NCBI GenBank assembly: GCA_008016945.1
Contig: SSGN01000099.1
Span: 1-64,000, forward strand
Direction: 5' to 3'
Length of the DNA: 64,000 nt
DNA from: Flavobacteriales bacterium
GTDB taxonomy: Bacteria > Bacteroidota > Bacteroidia > Flavobacteriales > PHOS-HE28
Shown in pieces: positions 53,048 through 61,470 of this stretch. Position 1 is the stretch's first letter; every line of letters starts with the position of its first letter. The notes under the pieces are model-generated. The model saw only the letters and a list, made by a program, of their open reading frames with translations, ran no database searches and had not been told where the DNA came from. The translations under genes and the position numbers were made by a program.

Positions 53048-54685
53048 TTATGGCGCACCCACCTCGGGGTGCTCCACCAATTCCTTCCGGGCTTGCTGAT
53101 AGGTGCGGTCCTTCTGAAGCATGATCCGGTAGTAGCCATCGTCGCCCCACACGTTCCGCGCAATGCCAGCCTTGATCCTCATGGCGATCTGCTCGCGCGA
53201 GCGCTGGGCGTCGGCCGGGCGGTGCTCGATCCCTTCCTTGGTCGCGAAGCGTTCCAACTCGGCCAACAAGGCCGATCCCACTGTATACCGCCGAGCAAAA
53301 TCCTCACTGGACCTATACTGGGCGAGCAACCTGGCCCGTTCACGATCGGCCACATTGAAGGCGAACTGGATCAGGGTCCCGCTGAAGAACAGGTCGGTGA
53401 GGTAGGCTGAGGTCTCCAGCGTATCCGTGGGGATGAACAGGTCAGGCATCACCCCGCCTCCACCATAAACGGTCCGCCCCTTCAGGGTCTTGAAGAGTTG
53501 GGTGCTGTCAATGGGGATGCTGTCCATGTTCCACAGTTCACCATGGCTGGCCCGCGCCTCGAAATCGTCCATGTAATCGACCCCTTCCCCGTACGGACGC
53601 TGGATGGACCTACCGCTGGGCGTATAGTACCGCGCCGTGGTGATCCGTACCGCACTGCTATCCGGCAACGGCACATGCTCTTGGACCAGGCCTTTACCGA
53701 ATGTTCGCCGCCCCACGAGCAGGCCACGATCGTTGTCCTGAAGCGCTCCCGCCACGATCTCACTGGCGCTGGCCGACCCCTCGTCTATCAGCACGGCCAC
53801 GGGGATGCGCTCATACCCCCCCGACGCTGTGGCCGTCGCCTCCTGCCTGGGGGAATGCAAGCCCTCGGTATAAACGATGTCCAAACCCCGTGAAAGGAAT
53901 TCATCGGCCAGGTCGATCGCGGCGTTGAGGAACCCGCCTCCATTACCGCGTAAGTCCAGTACGAGGCGCTTCATCCCCGTGGCCATCAAGGTATCGGCGG
54001 CCCGGACGAACTCTTCGTGGGTGTTCTTCGCGAAGCGTACCAGTTTGATATAGCCGGTGCCGTCATCGTCCAGAATGATGGCCGCCACGCTGTGGATCGG
54101 GATCTTGCCCCGCTCTATGCTGACCTCGAACGGGTTGGGCTTCCCATGGCGCAAGATCTCCACCTGCACGGTGCTCCCCTTGGGTCCGCGAAGGTGCTTC
54201 ATCACCTGGTCGTTGGTGATCCCGATGCCGGCGAGCTTCTCGCCATTGGCCGAAAGGATACGGTCTCCTGCCCGGATGCCCACCGTGGCGCTAGGGCCAC
54301 CCTCCACCGGCGAGATCACCACCACCGTATCGTGCTGGATGGAGAACTCCACACCGATGCCATCGAAACTGCCTTCGAGCGGCTCCTGGGCGGCTCGGAG
54401 TTCGGCCGCACTGATGTAGTAGCTGTGCGGATCGAGGCGTTGGAGCAGGTCCTGCAGCACCTCATCCACCAGCTTGCCCTTCTGTACCGAATCCACGTAC
54501 TGGGCATCGATCAGGTCGATCACCTGGCCGATCTTATCCGAAGCCGATGGTTTGCGAAGATTGAAGACGGTGAACCCACCATTGTCCGAAGAGCCCATAT
54601 CGCGCCCGATGAACAGCCCTGCCACCAAGCTGACCGCCACCAGGATCGGGTAGAACGGAGAAGCGCGCCTTCGCTGTTCGTACAT
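53048..54685 (-). CDS. S41-family C-terminal processing peptidase
   Basis: A 545-residue periplasmic or membrane-anchored protease. One N-terminal transmembrane helix (FYPILVAVSLVAGLFIG) is followed by a PDZ domain (GIGVEFSIQHDTVVV, AGDRILSANGEKLAG) and the S41 catalytic core, with the serine in DEGSASASEIVAGAL and the lysine in RTFGKGLVQ. It likely processes envelope proteins. Its start lies one base after the stop of the dCMP deaminase gene, so the two are probably one transcript. Confidence 0.94.
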   Translation of the reverse strand: MYEQRRRASPFYPILVAVSLVAGLFIGRDMGSSDNGGFTVFNLRKPSASDKIGQVIDLIDAQYVDSVQKGKLVDEVLQDLLQRLDPHSYYISAAELRAAQEPLEGSFDGIGVEFSIQHDTVVVISPVEGGPSATVGIRAGDRILSANGEKLAGIGITNDQVMKHLRGPKGSTVQVEILRHGKPNPFEVSIERGKIPIHSVAAIILDDDGTGYIKLVRFAKNTHEEFVRAADTLMATGMKRLVLDLRGNGGGFLNAAIDLADEFLSRGLDIVYTEGLHSPRQEATATASGGYERIPVAVLIDEGSASASEIVAGALQDNDRGLLVGRRTFGKGLVQEHVPLPDSSAVRITTARYYTPSGRSIQRPYGEGVDYMDDFEARASHGELWNMDSIPIDSTQLFKTLKGRTVYGGGGVMPDLFIPTDTLETSAYLTDLFFSGTLIQFAFNVADRERARLLAQYRSSEDFARRYTVGSALLAELERFATKEGIEHRPADAQRSREQIAMRIKAGIARNVWGDDGYYRIMLQKDRTYQQARKELVEHPEVGAP

Positions 54686-54686
54686 G

Positions 54687-55130
54687 CTATTCGGCTTGCA
54701 ATTGTGCGACCACCACCCCCCCCGCCCGCAACAGGTCCAGGCCCGAAGGATCCTTATACGCTTCCTTGAACACCAAGCGCTCGATCCCGGCCTGAAGCAC
54801 CAGCTTGCTGCACTCTTTGCACGGGGAGTGTGTCAAGTACAACGTGGCGCCCCGCGCGTTGTTGGTGCTCCGTGCCACTTTAAGGATGGCGTTGGCCTCG
54901 GCGTGCAGCACATACCAGTGGGTAAGGCCGTCGGCGCCCTCACAATCGTTCGGGAACCCAGTAGGGGTGCCGTTATAGCCATCGCTGATGATCATGCCGT
55001 CCTTGACGATCAGGGCGCCCACTTTCTTACGGGTACAGTGGCTGAGCTTGGCCCATTCCAAAGCCATCTTCATGTACGCCTGGTCGTAACGCTCCTGTTT
55101 GGCTTGTAGACGTGCGTCGGACATGGGCAT
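54687..55130 (-). CDS. dCMP/deoxycytidylate deaminase
   Basis: A 147-residue zinc deaminase converting dCMP to dUMP. The zinc motif is HAEANAI with PCKECSKLV downstream; GYNGTPTGFPNDCE is the nucleotide-binding loop. Two starts are possible, ATG 55130 or ATG 55124 (MSDARLQAKQERYDQ), the latter closer to the family N-terminus. It is co-oriented and nearly overlapping with the S41 protease gene. Confidence 0.92.
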   Translation of the reverse strand: MPMSDARLQAKQERYDQAYMKMALEWAKLSHCTRKKVGALIVKDGMIISDGYNGTPTGFPNDCEGADGLTHWYVLHAEANAILKVARSTNNARGATLYLTHSPCKECSKLVLQAGIERLVFKEAYKDPSGLDLLRAGGVVVAQLQAE

Positions 55131-55143
55131 GGGGGTGAAATTA

Positions 55144-55168
55144 GTACGGCCGCGAATTGCGGCCGTAC
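55144..55168 (-). terminator. Perfect 10-bp stem downstream of tRNA-Leu
   Basis: GTACGGCCGC-GAATT-GCGGCCGTAC is a perfect inverted repeat starting six bases after the tRNA 3' end. It probably terminates the tRNA transcript and separates it from the dCMP deaminase gene. Confidence 0.65.
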
Positions 55169-55173
55169 CAGGG

Positions 55174-55255
55174 TACCCAGGGCGGGACTCGAACCCGCAC
55201 GAATTGCTTCACTGGTGTTTGAGACCAGCGCGTCTACCGATTCCGCCACCTGGGT
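55174..55255 (-). tRNA. tRNA-Leu (anticodon CAA)
   Basis: On the minus strand the 7-bp acceptor stem ACCCAGG/CCTGGGT closes a class II tRNA. The anticodon stem CTGGT/ACCAG encloses the loop CTCAAAC, giving anticodon CAA, which reads UUG. The T-arm GCGGG-TTCGAGT-CCCGC is canonical. The long variable arm fits leucine. The CCA end is not encoded. A TACATTCG -7-like element lies at 55270-55277. Confidence 0.95.
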
Positions 55256-55269
55256 GGGTGAAGAGGCTG

Positions 55270-55297
55270 CGAATGTAACACGTCCTGGCCGTTCAAA
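55270..55297 (-). promoter_or_regulatory. Promoter TTTG-N16-TACATTCG for tRNA-Leu
   Basis: Minus-strand TTTG (55297-55294) and TACATTCG (55277-55270) resemble the -33 and -7 elements with a slightly short spacer. The -7 element ends 14 bases before the mature tRNA. Confidence 0.5.
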
Positions 55298-55317
55298 CAC
55301 CCCATGGAACGAACGGC

Positions 55318-56325
55318 TCAGCGGTCCACCGCCAACCGTATGTTGCCTCGATCGCCATCGCGGCTTTGTACACGCACGGTATACACTCCGGCGGGCAGCC
55401 CATGCAGATCCAGTGTGGCCGAGGCCAGACCGCTGGTCAACGGGGCGGGTCGCTGCAGAACAAGCTTACCGGAGGCGTCGTAGAGATCAATGGTGCCGAC
55501 CCCGTTCGCCGCGTAGACCACCGTGGCACGGTCGGTGGCCGGATTAGGGAAGACCTCCATGCCAATGGCCCGTTCACGGGCATCGCCGATGCCCACAAGA
55601 GCGGCCTCTGGAAGGTAGAGGAAACCCTGGCCCGATTGTCCTGGCTGGCCATTCATCTCGGTGGTCGCGGCGTAGGCCCGTGCGACATAGGTGCCCAAGC
55701 CAGGTCGGTAGAATTCGGTGAGCGTACGGCTCATCTCGAAGGTGTTGCCCAGCCCTTGTTCCGTGTAGACCTCCGTGATGTCCAAGCGCAAGACGTTCTC
55801 CACCGTTCCCCAAGGAAGGACCAGATCCCCAAGACCGCTCACCGTGCAGCTCATCTCACCCTCCTGCGACACGGCCTCGCCGTTGTACGTGTAGCTGCCG
55901 GAGTACTCATCGGACCAGGAGTCGTTGAGCACCGCTGGGAAAATGAACTGGCGCAGGGGGTCGGTGAAGATGCTGGTGATCGGCAAGTTCGCCTGATAGG
56001 AACCAAGCACGTACAGGCCATCCTCCTCAACACTGTAGTAGGTGACCGAAGCACCATATTGCAGGGCGACCTCCGCATTCGGGAACTCACCTCCGACCGC
56101 ACTACTCATGGGGTCGATGTAGGCCATGCTCTCGGGTGCTGCATTGCTTACCGCTCCGCTCGCATCCCAGACCTGGCCTTCGCCCGTACCGGCCAGTACC
56201 ACCGGCCCACAGCTGATATAGGACCAGGTGCTTCCGATGGTCGGTGCGTTGCCCATGTCGAGTGTTTGCCCTTGGAGGGTGATGATCGGTGCAGCGGCGA
56301 TCAGGAAGGAGAAGGTTGCGCGCAT
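55318..56325 (-). CDS. T9SS type A sorting-domain protein
   Basis: A 335-residue secreted protein. The signal peptide is MRATFSFLIAAAPIITLQGQ, which sets the start at 56325. The middle is beta-rich with no known domain (WSYISCGPVVLAGTGEGQVWD). The last 80 or so residues form a type A CTD: MEVFPNPATDRATVVY, IDLYDASGKLVL, LHGLPAGVYTVRV. It should be exported by type IX secretion and anchored or released at the surface. Function is unknown. Confidence 0.88.
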   Translation of the reverse strand: MRATFSFLIAAAPIITLQGQTLDMGNAPTIGSTWSYISCGPVVLAGTGEGQVWDASGAVSNAAPESMAYIDPMSSAVGGEFPNAEVALQYGASVTYYSVEEDGLYVLGSYQANLPITSIFTDPLRQFIFPAVLNDSWSDEYSGSYTYNGEAVSQEGEMSCTVSGLGDLVLPWGTVENVLRLDITEVYTEQGLGNTFEMSRTLTEFYRPGLGTYVARAYAATTEMNGQPGQSGQGFLYLPEAALVGIGDARERAIGMEVFPNPATDRATVVYAANGVGTIDLYDASGKLVLQRPAPLTSGLASATLDLHGLPAGVYTVRVQSRDGDRGNIRLAVDR

Positions 56326-56362
56326 ACAGGGATACTTATTCCGGCAAGCTAACACGAAGCGA

Positions 56363-57889
56363 TCATGCTCCCAACCAGGCCGCCCGCAACCGGCGTTGAG
56401 CTGCCGTTGGTCGGCTCACGGGATGCAGGCTACCATGCTCATCGATGGTCACGCCCACCTTGGCGAACCACTCCTTCACCGGCAATACGCTCGGCTCGTT
56501 GAGATGACGTTGCAGGAAGGCGCCGATGTCCGGCCCGGTGAGCCGTGCGATGGTGGCGAAGAGCTCCTCGTCCTTGAAGGGTTTGCCGGGGCCATATTCC
56601 CGTTGCAGGTCCTGCACCAGCCGTTGCACGCCGTACGCGCCATTGGAGTGTTCGCGCAGGGCGATATCGAGGCCCATGCAGAAGAGCGTGCCCTTCAGGT
56701 AGAAATTGTAGTACTGGTCCTGGCGTTCCATGGCCTGCTGGCTCAGGTCGGTGAGCGGAATATCATCCGGGAATTTCCGCATCATCCGGATCTTCTCCTG
56801 CACCACGCCGAGGAACTCCTCCACGCTCTGGCGCCCCTGCTTGATGGGCATGTGCATCGCGAAGTACTCCGTCATGCCCTCGTAGAGCCAAAGGTGACGG
56901 CTCATGTGCGGGGTATTGAAGTCGTAGTGTTCGATCTCCTCGCTGTGCACGCTCAACGGGAGGATGGTGTGGAAGAATTCGTGACTGGCGATGCCGTACA
57001 CGCTGCGTGCGATCATGGCCGGGTCCAGCGGCATGCAGAGCAGGACCAACGTGCTGGCGGAATGTTCCAGCCCATCGCCCATGGTACTGCCCTCCACATC
57101 GCTAGGGTTGTGGTAGATCAGGAAGGTGTAGTCCTTCACGGGAAGGGTGCCACCGAGGTAGGCGCGCTGATCGGCGAGCAGGGGGCGGATCTCCTTTGCC
57201 ACGCTCTGCGCGATGGGCTGGCCGGTGGTGCTGTGGCAGGCCACCAGCACGTTGATGTCCGGCAGGCGGATGTGCGCGGTGTCGGCCGGGGCGATCAGCA
57301 TCGGGTTGTCCACCAGATGGCGGTAGCTGCTGGCGTTGAAGGTGATCGCCTCACCGTTTTCATACATACGCGGCAGGCTGGTGGCGGCGTAATGCGTGGC
57401 GGGTTTCTTCAGCTCGATCGTATAGGGAAGGTGTTCATGCCCCTCGAAATAGCCGACCACGGTGTTGTGGTTCAGCACCACGGCACCGGGTTTCACCGTG
57501 CCCTCCGAAGAACGGTAGTTGCCGACGGAGAAGCGGATGTCGAACTCCTCCCAGCCGTCGTCCACGGAATACGTGATGCGGTGCAGGCCCTGGGGGGAAG
57601 GCAATCGCCAACGGTCCACATCGATACGCTGGATGGGCAGTGGGTGGCCATTGCCGTCGAAGGCTTCCATGCTACCCACTAAACGGCCGTGGTCCATGGC
57701 GCCGTAGATGCCCGGCACGATGCGCGGCAGGGCGAACACGAGCGGAGCATCACCCAAGGGCGGCACGATCAGCTCCACCTCGAGGCGGTCGTTGCGCTGG
57801 TCGCGCAGGTCGATGGTGGCGGTGATGGCTTCTTGGGCATGCAGGCGCCATAGCGGAACGAGGGCGAGGATCAGTACGAGAGAACGCAT
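56363..57889 (-). CDS. M61-family (glycyl aminopeptidase-like) metallopeptidase
   Basis: A 508-residue exported peptidase. The signal peptide is MRSLVLILALVPLWRLHAQ. The zinc site is His303-Glu304-x-x-His307 (ASHEFFHTILPLSVHSEEI) with third ligand Glu337 in LWLYEGMTEYFAMH. The N-terminal beta domain (VPGIYGAMDHGRLVGSMEAF) is typical of M61. No PDZ domain is obvious. It likely cleaves peptides in the periplasm. Confidence 0.92.
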   Translation of the reverse strand: MRSLVLILALVPLWRLHAQEAITATIDLRDQRNDRLEVELIVPPLGDAPLVFALPRIVPGIYGAMDHGRLVGSMEAFDGNGHPLPIQRIDVDRWRLPSPQGLHRITYSVDDGWEEFDIRFSVGNYRSSEGTVKPGAVVLNHNTVVGYFEGHEHLPYTIELKKPATHYAATSLPRMYENGEAITFNASSYRHLVDNPMLIAPADTAHIRLPDINVLVACHSTTGQPIAQSVAKEIRPLLADQRAYLGGTLPVKDYTFLIYHNPSDVEGSTMGDGLEHSASTLVLLCMPLDPAMIARSVYGIASHEFFHTILPLSVHSEEIEHYDFNTPHMSRHLWLYEGMTEYFAMHMPIKQGRQSVEEFLGVVQEKIRMMRKFPDDIPLTDLSQQAMERQDQYYNFYLKGTLFCMGLDIALREHSNGAYGVQRLVQDLQREYGPGKPFKDEELFATIARLTGPDIGAFLQRHLNEPSVLPVKEWFAKVGVTIDEHGSLHPVSRPTAAQRRLRAAWLGA

Positions 57890-57965
57890 AGCGGGAAAAG
57901 AAGAAGGTCCGTTGTGTGACGGCTGGGTGCGCCTGAAGTTACAAGCGCCTCCGTCGGCCGGGCCC

Positions 57966-57973
57966 TACCTTCG
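57966..57973 (+). promoter_or_regulatory. -7-like element TACCTTCG, four bases before the start codon
   Basis: TACCTTCG is one change from TAnnTTTG and ends four bases before ATG 57978, predicting a leaderless message for the AbiE-like pair. Confidence 0.5.
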
Positions 57974-57977
57974 TGGC

Positions 57978-58277
57978 ATGGAGCGCAAGCCTCCCACCTT
58001 CGATCGCCGCATCTTCTGGGATGTGGACCACGAACGCATGGATATGGACGCGAAGTGGCGCTTCGTGATCGAGCGGGTGTTCGAGCGGGGCGATGTGGAG
58101 GACATCCGCCAATGCCGCCGGTACTACGGCGACGACAAGGTGAAACAAGCGTTGCTGGAAGCGAAGTTCCTGCCGGAGCATCGCCTTCATTTGGCCAGCG
58201 CCGTGATCCATGAACCTTTGGAGAAGTTCCGATGCTACACCTTAAGGCGCTCCCAGCCGGAACTCTTCCCGTATTAG
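57978..58277 (+). CDS. DUF6922-like small protein, partner of AbiEii
   Basis: A 99-residue protein of the kind found just upstream of AbiEii-type nucleotidyltransferases (PPTFDRRIFWDVDHERMDMD, then IERVFERGDVEDIRQCRRYYG). It probably acts as the antitoxin or DNA-binding partner, by analogy with AbiEi; no DNA-binding motif is proven. ATG 57978 is supported by the adjacent -7 element. It overlaps the next gene by 46 bases. Confidence 0.8.
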   Translation: MERKPPTFDRRIFWDVDHERMDMDAKWRFVIERVFERGDVEDIRQCRRYYGDDKVKQALLEAKFLPEHRLHLASAVIHEPLEKFRCYTLRRSQPELFPY

Positions 58278-58858
58278 AGCGGCTGATGGCGCTGCCTGCA
58301 TTGAGCGGGCACGCGCTGGTCGGTGGCACCGCGCTGGCACTGCGATACGGCCACAGGCTCTCCGTGGACCTCGATCTTTTCGCCTCCGAGCAGGATCACG
58401 ATGCGCTCCAGGCCGCACTGATCACCGAGTTCGGCAGCACCCTCCAATACGAACCGGGAAGGGGACGTTCCATTGGTCTCTTCTGCTACATCAACGGGGT
58501 CAAGGTCGATATCGTGAAGTACCCCCACCCCCTCATCACCCCCCTCGAAACATTTGGAACAGTGCGCATGGTAGGCGATGCGGATGTAGGCGCCATGAAG
58601 ATCCAGGCCCTCCTTGGCCGAGGGAAGAAGAAGGACTTCTGGGACCTGGCCGTGCTACTACAGCACCACGGCCTGGATGATATCATCGCTTGGCATGAGC
58701 GGAAATACCCAAGCCAACTACTGGCCATCAGCATACCGAGCGCCATCACGTACTTCACCGATGCCGAAGAGAGCGAGGATCCCATCAGCCTGCAAGGGCA
58801 GACTTGGGAAGGGGTAAAGGATTCGATCCGGAAGGCGGTGAGCGACTACCTGCGGTAG
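58232..58858 (+). CDS. AbiEii/AbiGii-type nucleotidyltransferase toxin
   Basis: A 208-residue nucleotidyltransferase. The motif Gly31-Gly32-Thr33 with Ser44-x-Asp46-x-Asp48 (HALVGGTALALRYGH and RLSVDLDLF) matches AbiEii toxins, which can act in abortive infection. KKDFWDLAVLLQHH is also characteristic. The long overlap with the upstream gene suggests a co-translated pair. The 3' end lies two bases from the convergent glyQS stop, so the pair is wedged between housekeeping genes. Confidence 0.88.
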   Translation: MLHLKALPAGTLPVLERLMALPALSGHALVGGTALALRYGHRLSVDLDLFASEQDHDALQAALITEFGSTLQYEPGRGRSIGLFCYINGVKVDIVKYPHPLITPLETFGTVRMVGDADVGAMKIQALLGRGKKKDFWDLAVLLQHHGLDDIIAWHERKYPSQLLAISIPSAITYFTDAEESEDPISLQGQTWEGVKDSIRKAVSDYLR

Positions 58859-58860
58859 CC

Positions 58861-60402
58861 TCACAACTGCTTCAACAGCCCCCGCATATCCACCTTCTCG
58901 CCCACGATCCGCGCCAGTTCGGTGATCTTCACGCGATCCTGTTTCATGCTGTCCCGCTCGCGGATGGTCACCGCTTCGTCGTTCAGTGTATCGTGGTCCA
59001 CGGTGATGCAATAGGGTGTGCCGATCGCATCCTGACGCCGGTACCGCTTGCCGATGCTGTCCTTGTCGTCGTACTGGCAGTTGTGGTCCAACTTCAGTGT
59101 GTCGATGATGGCGCGCGCCTTCTCGGGCAGGCCGTCCTTCTTGATCAGCGGCAGCACGGCCACCTTCACCGGAGCGATCGCCGCCGGGATACGCAGCACC
59201 ACACGCTCCTCGCCGTTCTCCAACTTCTCTTCGGTGTAGGCCGCGCTCAGCATCGCGAGGAACATGCGGTCCAGGCCGATGGAGGTCTCCAATACGTAGG
59301 GCACGTAGCTCTCGTTGGTCTCGGTATCGAAGTAGCGCAGCTTCTTGCCGCTGTACTTCTCGTGGTTGCCCAGGTCGAAGTCCGTGCGGCTGTGGATACC
59401 CTCGAGCTCCTTGAAGCCCATGGGGAACTTGAATTCGATGTCGCAGGCCGCGTCGGCGTAGTGTGCCAGCTTGATGTGGTCGTGGTAGCGGTAGTTCTCC
59501 GCCGGCAGACCCAAGGCGCGGTGCCAGGCCATGCGCTTCGCCTTCCAGTATTCGTACCACTCCTGCTGGGTGCCGGGGCGAATGAAGAACTGCATCTCCA
59601 TCTGTTCGAACTCGCGCATGCGGAACACGAACTGGCGCGCCACGATCTCGTTGCGGAAGGCCTTGCCGGTTTGTGCGATGCCGAAGGGGATCTTCATGCG
59701 CGCGCTCTTCTGCACGTTGAGGAAGTTCACGAAGATGCCCTGGGCGGTCTCGGGCCGCAGGTAGATGGTGCTGCTCTCGCCGCTCACGCTGCCGAGCTCG
59801 GTGGCGAACATCAGGTTGAACTGGCGCACCTCGGTCCAGTTGGCGGTGCCGCTGATGGGGCACTTGATCTCCTCGTCGATGATGAGTTGGCGGACGGCCT
59901 CCAGGTCGTTCGCTTCCAGCGCGGCCTTCATGCGGCCTTCCACCGCATCGATGCGCTCCTGGCTGCGCTTCACGTTAGGGTTGGTGGCGCGGAATTGTGT
60001 TTCATCGAAGGCATCGCCGAACTTCTTGCGGCCCTTCTCCACCTCCTTCTCGATCTTGTCGGCGTACTTGGCCATATGCTCTTCGAGCAACACGTCGGCA
60101 CGATAGCGCTTCTTGCTGTCCTTGTTGTCGATCAGCGGGTCGTTGAAGGCGTCCACGTGGCCACTGGCCTTCCACGTGGTGGGGTGCATGAAGATGGCGG
60201 CATCGATCCCCACGATGTTCTCGTGCAGTTTGGTCATGGCCTCCCACCAGTAGCGGCGGATGTTGTTCTTCAGCTCCACGCCGTACGGACCGTAGTCGTA
60301 GGTGGCGCTCAGGCCGTCGTAGATCTCGCTGCTGGGGAACACGTAGCCATACTCCTTGGCATGGCCGATCAGGGTCTTGAGTTTGTCTTCGTTGGTGCTC
60401 AT
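58861..60402 (-). CDS. glyQS: Glycine-tRNA ligase, single-chain class II type
   Basis: A 513-residue eukaryote/Bacteroidota-type homodimeric glycyl-tRNA synthetase. It has YVFPSSEIYDGLSATYDYGP, WEAMTKLHENIVGIDAAIF, RPETAQGIFVNF, EFEQMEMQFFIRP and YVLETSIGLDRMFLAML as class II motifs, and a C-terminal anticodon-binding domain. An internal segment of about residues 95-165 (IEKEVEKGRKKFGDAF) is normal for the family. No nearby regulatory RNA was recognised. Confidence 0.96.
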   Translation of the reverse strand: MSTNEDKLKTLIGHAKEYGYVFPSSEIYDGLSATYDYGPYGVELKNNIRRYWWEAMTKLHENIVGIDAAIFMHPTTWKASGHVDAFNDPLIDNKDSKKRYRADVLLEEHMAKYADKIEKEVEKGRKKFGDAFDETQFRATNPNVKRSQERIDAVEGRMKAALEANDLEAVRQLIIDEEIKCPISGTANWTEVRQFNLMFATELGSVSGESSTIYLRPETAQGIFVNFLNVQKSARMKIPFGIAQTGKAFRNEIVARQFVFRMREFEQMEMQFFIRPGTQQEWYEYWKAKRMAWHRALGLPAENYRYHDHIKLAHYADAACDIEFKFPMGFKELEGIHSRTDFDLGNHEKYSGKKLRYFDTETNESYVPYVLETSIGLDRMFLAMLSAAYTEEKLENGEERVVLRIPAAIAPVKVAVLPLIKKDGLPEKARAIIDTLKLDHNCQYDDKDSIGKRYRRQDAIGTPYCITVDHDTLNDEAVTIRERDSMKQDRVKITELARIVGEKVDMRGLLKQL

Positions 60403-60581
60403 CGTTCTTCGCGGGCGCTCTGGAAACCTTCAGCGTCGCAAGGTGCAAAGATGCGAGCGCGGAACGGAACTGGGGATCCTGGCTCCAGGGGGCTCTGCTC
60501 GAAGTGGCACCGAGGTGGTGAAACCCGGCCTGATCACATCACCCTATCTGCGGGAATGGAGCGCGTGAGGGCTCGGTCCAG

Positions 60582-60589
60582 TAGCTTTG
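60582..60589 (+). promoter_or_regulatory. -7 element TAGCTTTG, four bases before the start codon
   Basis: TAGCTTTG fully matches TAnnTTTG and ends four bases before the GTG start at 60594. It supports the GTG and predicts a leaderless mRNA. Confidence 0.6.
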
Positions 60590-60593
60590 CGCG

Positions 60594-61184
60594 GTGATCG
60601 AACACCGCGGCACCCTCCTTTCCGAAGATCTCTTCGAGAAACGTTTCGTTTGTGACCTGAACGCCTGCAAGGGGGCCTGCTGCGTGGCCGGGGAAAGCGG
60701 CGCTCCGTTGGAGAAGGAGGAGGAAGCCCTGCTGAAGGAGCTCTGGCCGAAGATCAGACCGTACATCCCGGAAAAAGGCCAGCGCGCCATCGACGCCAAT
60801 GGCGTGAGTGAGGTCGACGAGGACGGCGACCTAGTGACCACGCTGGTGGAAGGCCGTGGCGAATGCGCTTTCACCGTGTTCGAGAACGGGATCGCCCTCT
60901 GCGGCATCGAGAAGGCGTGGAAGGACGGGGCAGTGGGCTTCCGCAAGCCGATCAGTTGCCACCTCTATCCGATCCGAGTGGTGAAGCTGGCCGATCACGA
61001 CGGGCTGAACTACCACAAGTGGCCCATCTGCAAGCCGGCCTGCACCTGTGGTGCCAAGTTGGATGTGCCGGTGTTCCGTTTCCTCAAAGACGCTCTGGTA
61101 CGCGCCTATGGCCAGGAGTGGTACGACGAGTTGGAACTGATCAACACCGCGTGGGAGGAGCAGCCCAAGAAGGGCCGCCGATAG
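60594..61184 (+). CDS. DUF3109 (YkgJ-like) cysteine-rich protein
   Basis: A 196-residue protein with a GTG start. Cysteines are arranged as in the DUF3109/YkgJ group, thought to bind zinc or an Fe-S cluster: CDLNACKGACCVAGESG, GECAF, ALCGIEKAW, ISCHLYPIR and CKPACTCG. The role is unknown. The start is fixed by the adjacent -7 element. Its stop is 7 bases from the convergent small membrane protein gene. Confidence 0.88.
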   Translation: MIEHRGTLLSEDLFEKRFVCDLNACKGACCVAGESGAPLEKEEEALLKELWPKIRPYIPEKGQRAIDANGVSEVDEDGDLVTTLVEGRGECAFTVFENGIALCGIEKAWKDGAVGFRKPISCHLYPIRVVKLADHDGLNYHKWPICKPACTCGAKLDVPVFRFLKDALVRAYGQEWYDELELINTAWEEQPKKGRR

Positions 61185-61191
61185 GTCCGCT

Positions 61192-61458
61192 TCACCCCTG
61201 TGCCCCGGCGAATTCCTTGACGAAGCTCACGATCCGCTTGCGGAACAACAGGAACAACAGCACATAGGGCACGGCCATCAGGTAGAGGATACCCGCGTTC
61301 AGCCCCTTACCGATGGCCTGTTCGCCACCGAAAGCATGGCTGGCCTCTTCGCCGCTTTCCACTACGGCCTTGCACATCGCGCAGCCTTGGGCCAGCAACT
61401 CCACGGGAGCCAGCACCACCAACGCAAGAAGCAGGATGAGCAGGGGCCGACGGTACAT
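61192..61458 (-). CDS. Small exported/membrane protein, conserved hypothetical
   Basis: An 88-residue protein with a signal peptide or first helix (MYRRPLLILLLALVVLAPVE), a CAMCKAVVESG segment with a CxxC-like pair (GCAMC), and a C-terminal helix (GILYLMAVPYVLLFLLFRK). Similar small proteins are common in Bacteroidota. ATG 61458 is supported by a -7-like element (TACATTCG) four bases upstream. The same frame stays open for about 320 bases upstream, discussed separately. Confidence 0.8.
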   Translation of the reverse strand: MYRRPLLILLLALVVLAPVELLAQGCAMCKAVVESGEEASHAFGGEQAIGKGLNAGILYLMAVPYVLLFLLFRKRIVSFVKEFAGAQG

Positions 61459-61462
61459 GCCG

Positions 61463-61470
61463 CGAATGTA
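61463..61470 (-). promoter_or_regulatory. -7-like element TACATTCG, four bases before the start codon
   Basis: The minus-strand reading TACATTCG is one change from TAnnTTTG and is separated from ATG 61458 by CGGC. A leaderless message is expected. Confidence 0.55.

Noticed and set aside
58718..59863. 381-codon minus-strand open frame
   Set aside because: Overlaps glyQS on the same strand in another frame; extreme Arg/His/Gln-rich composition shows a frame shadow.
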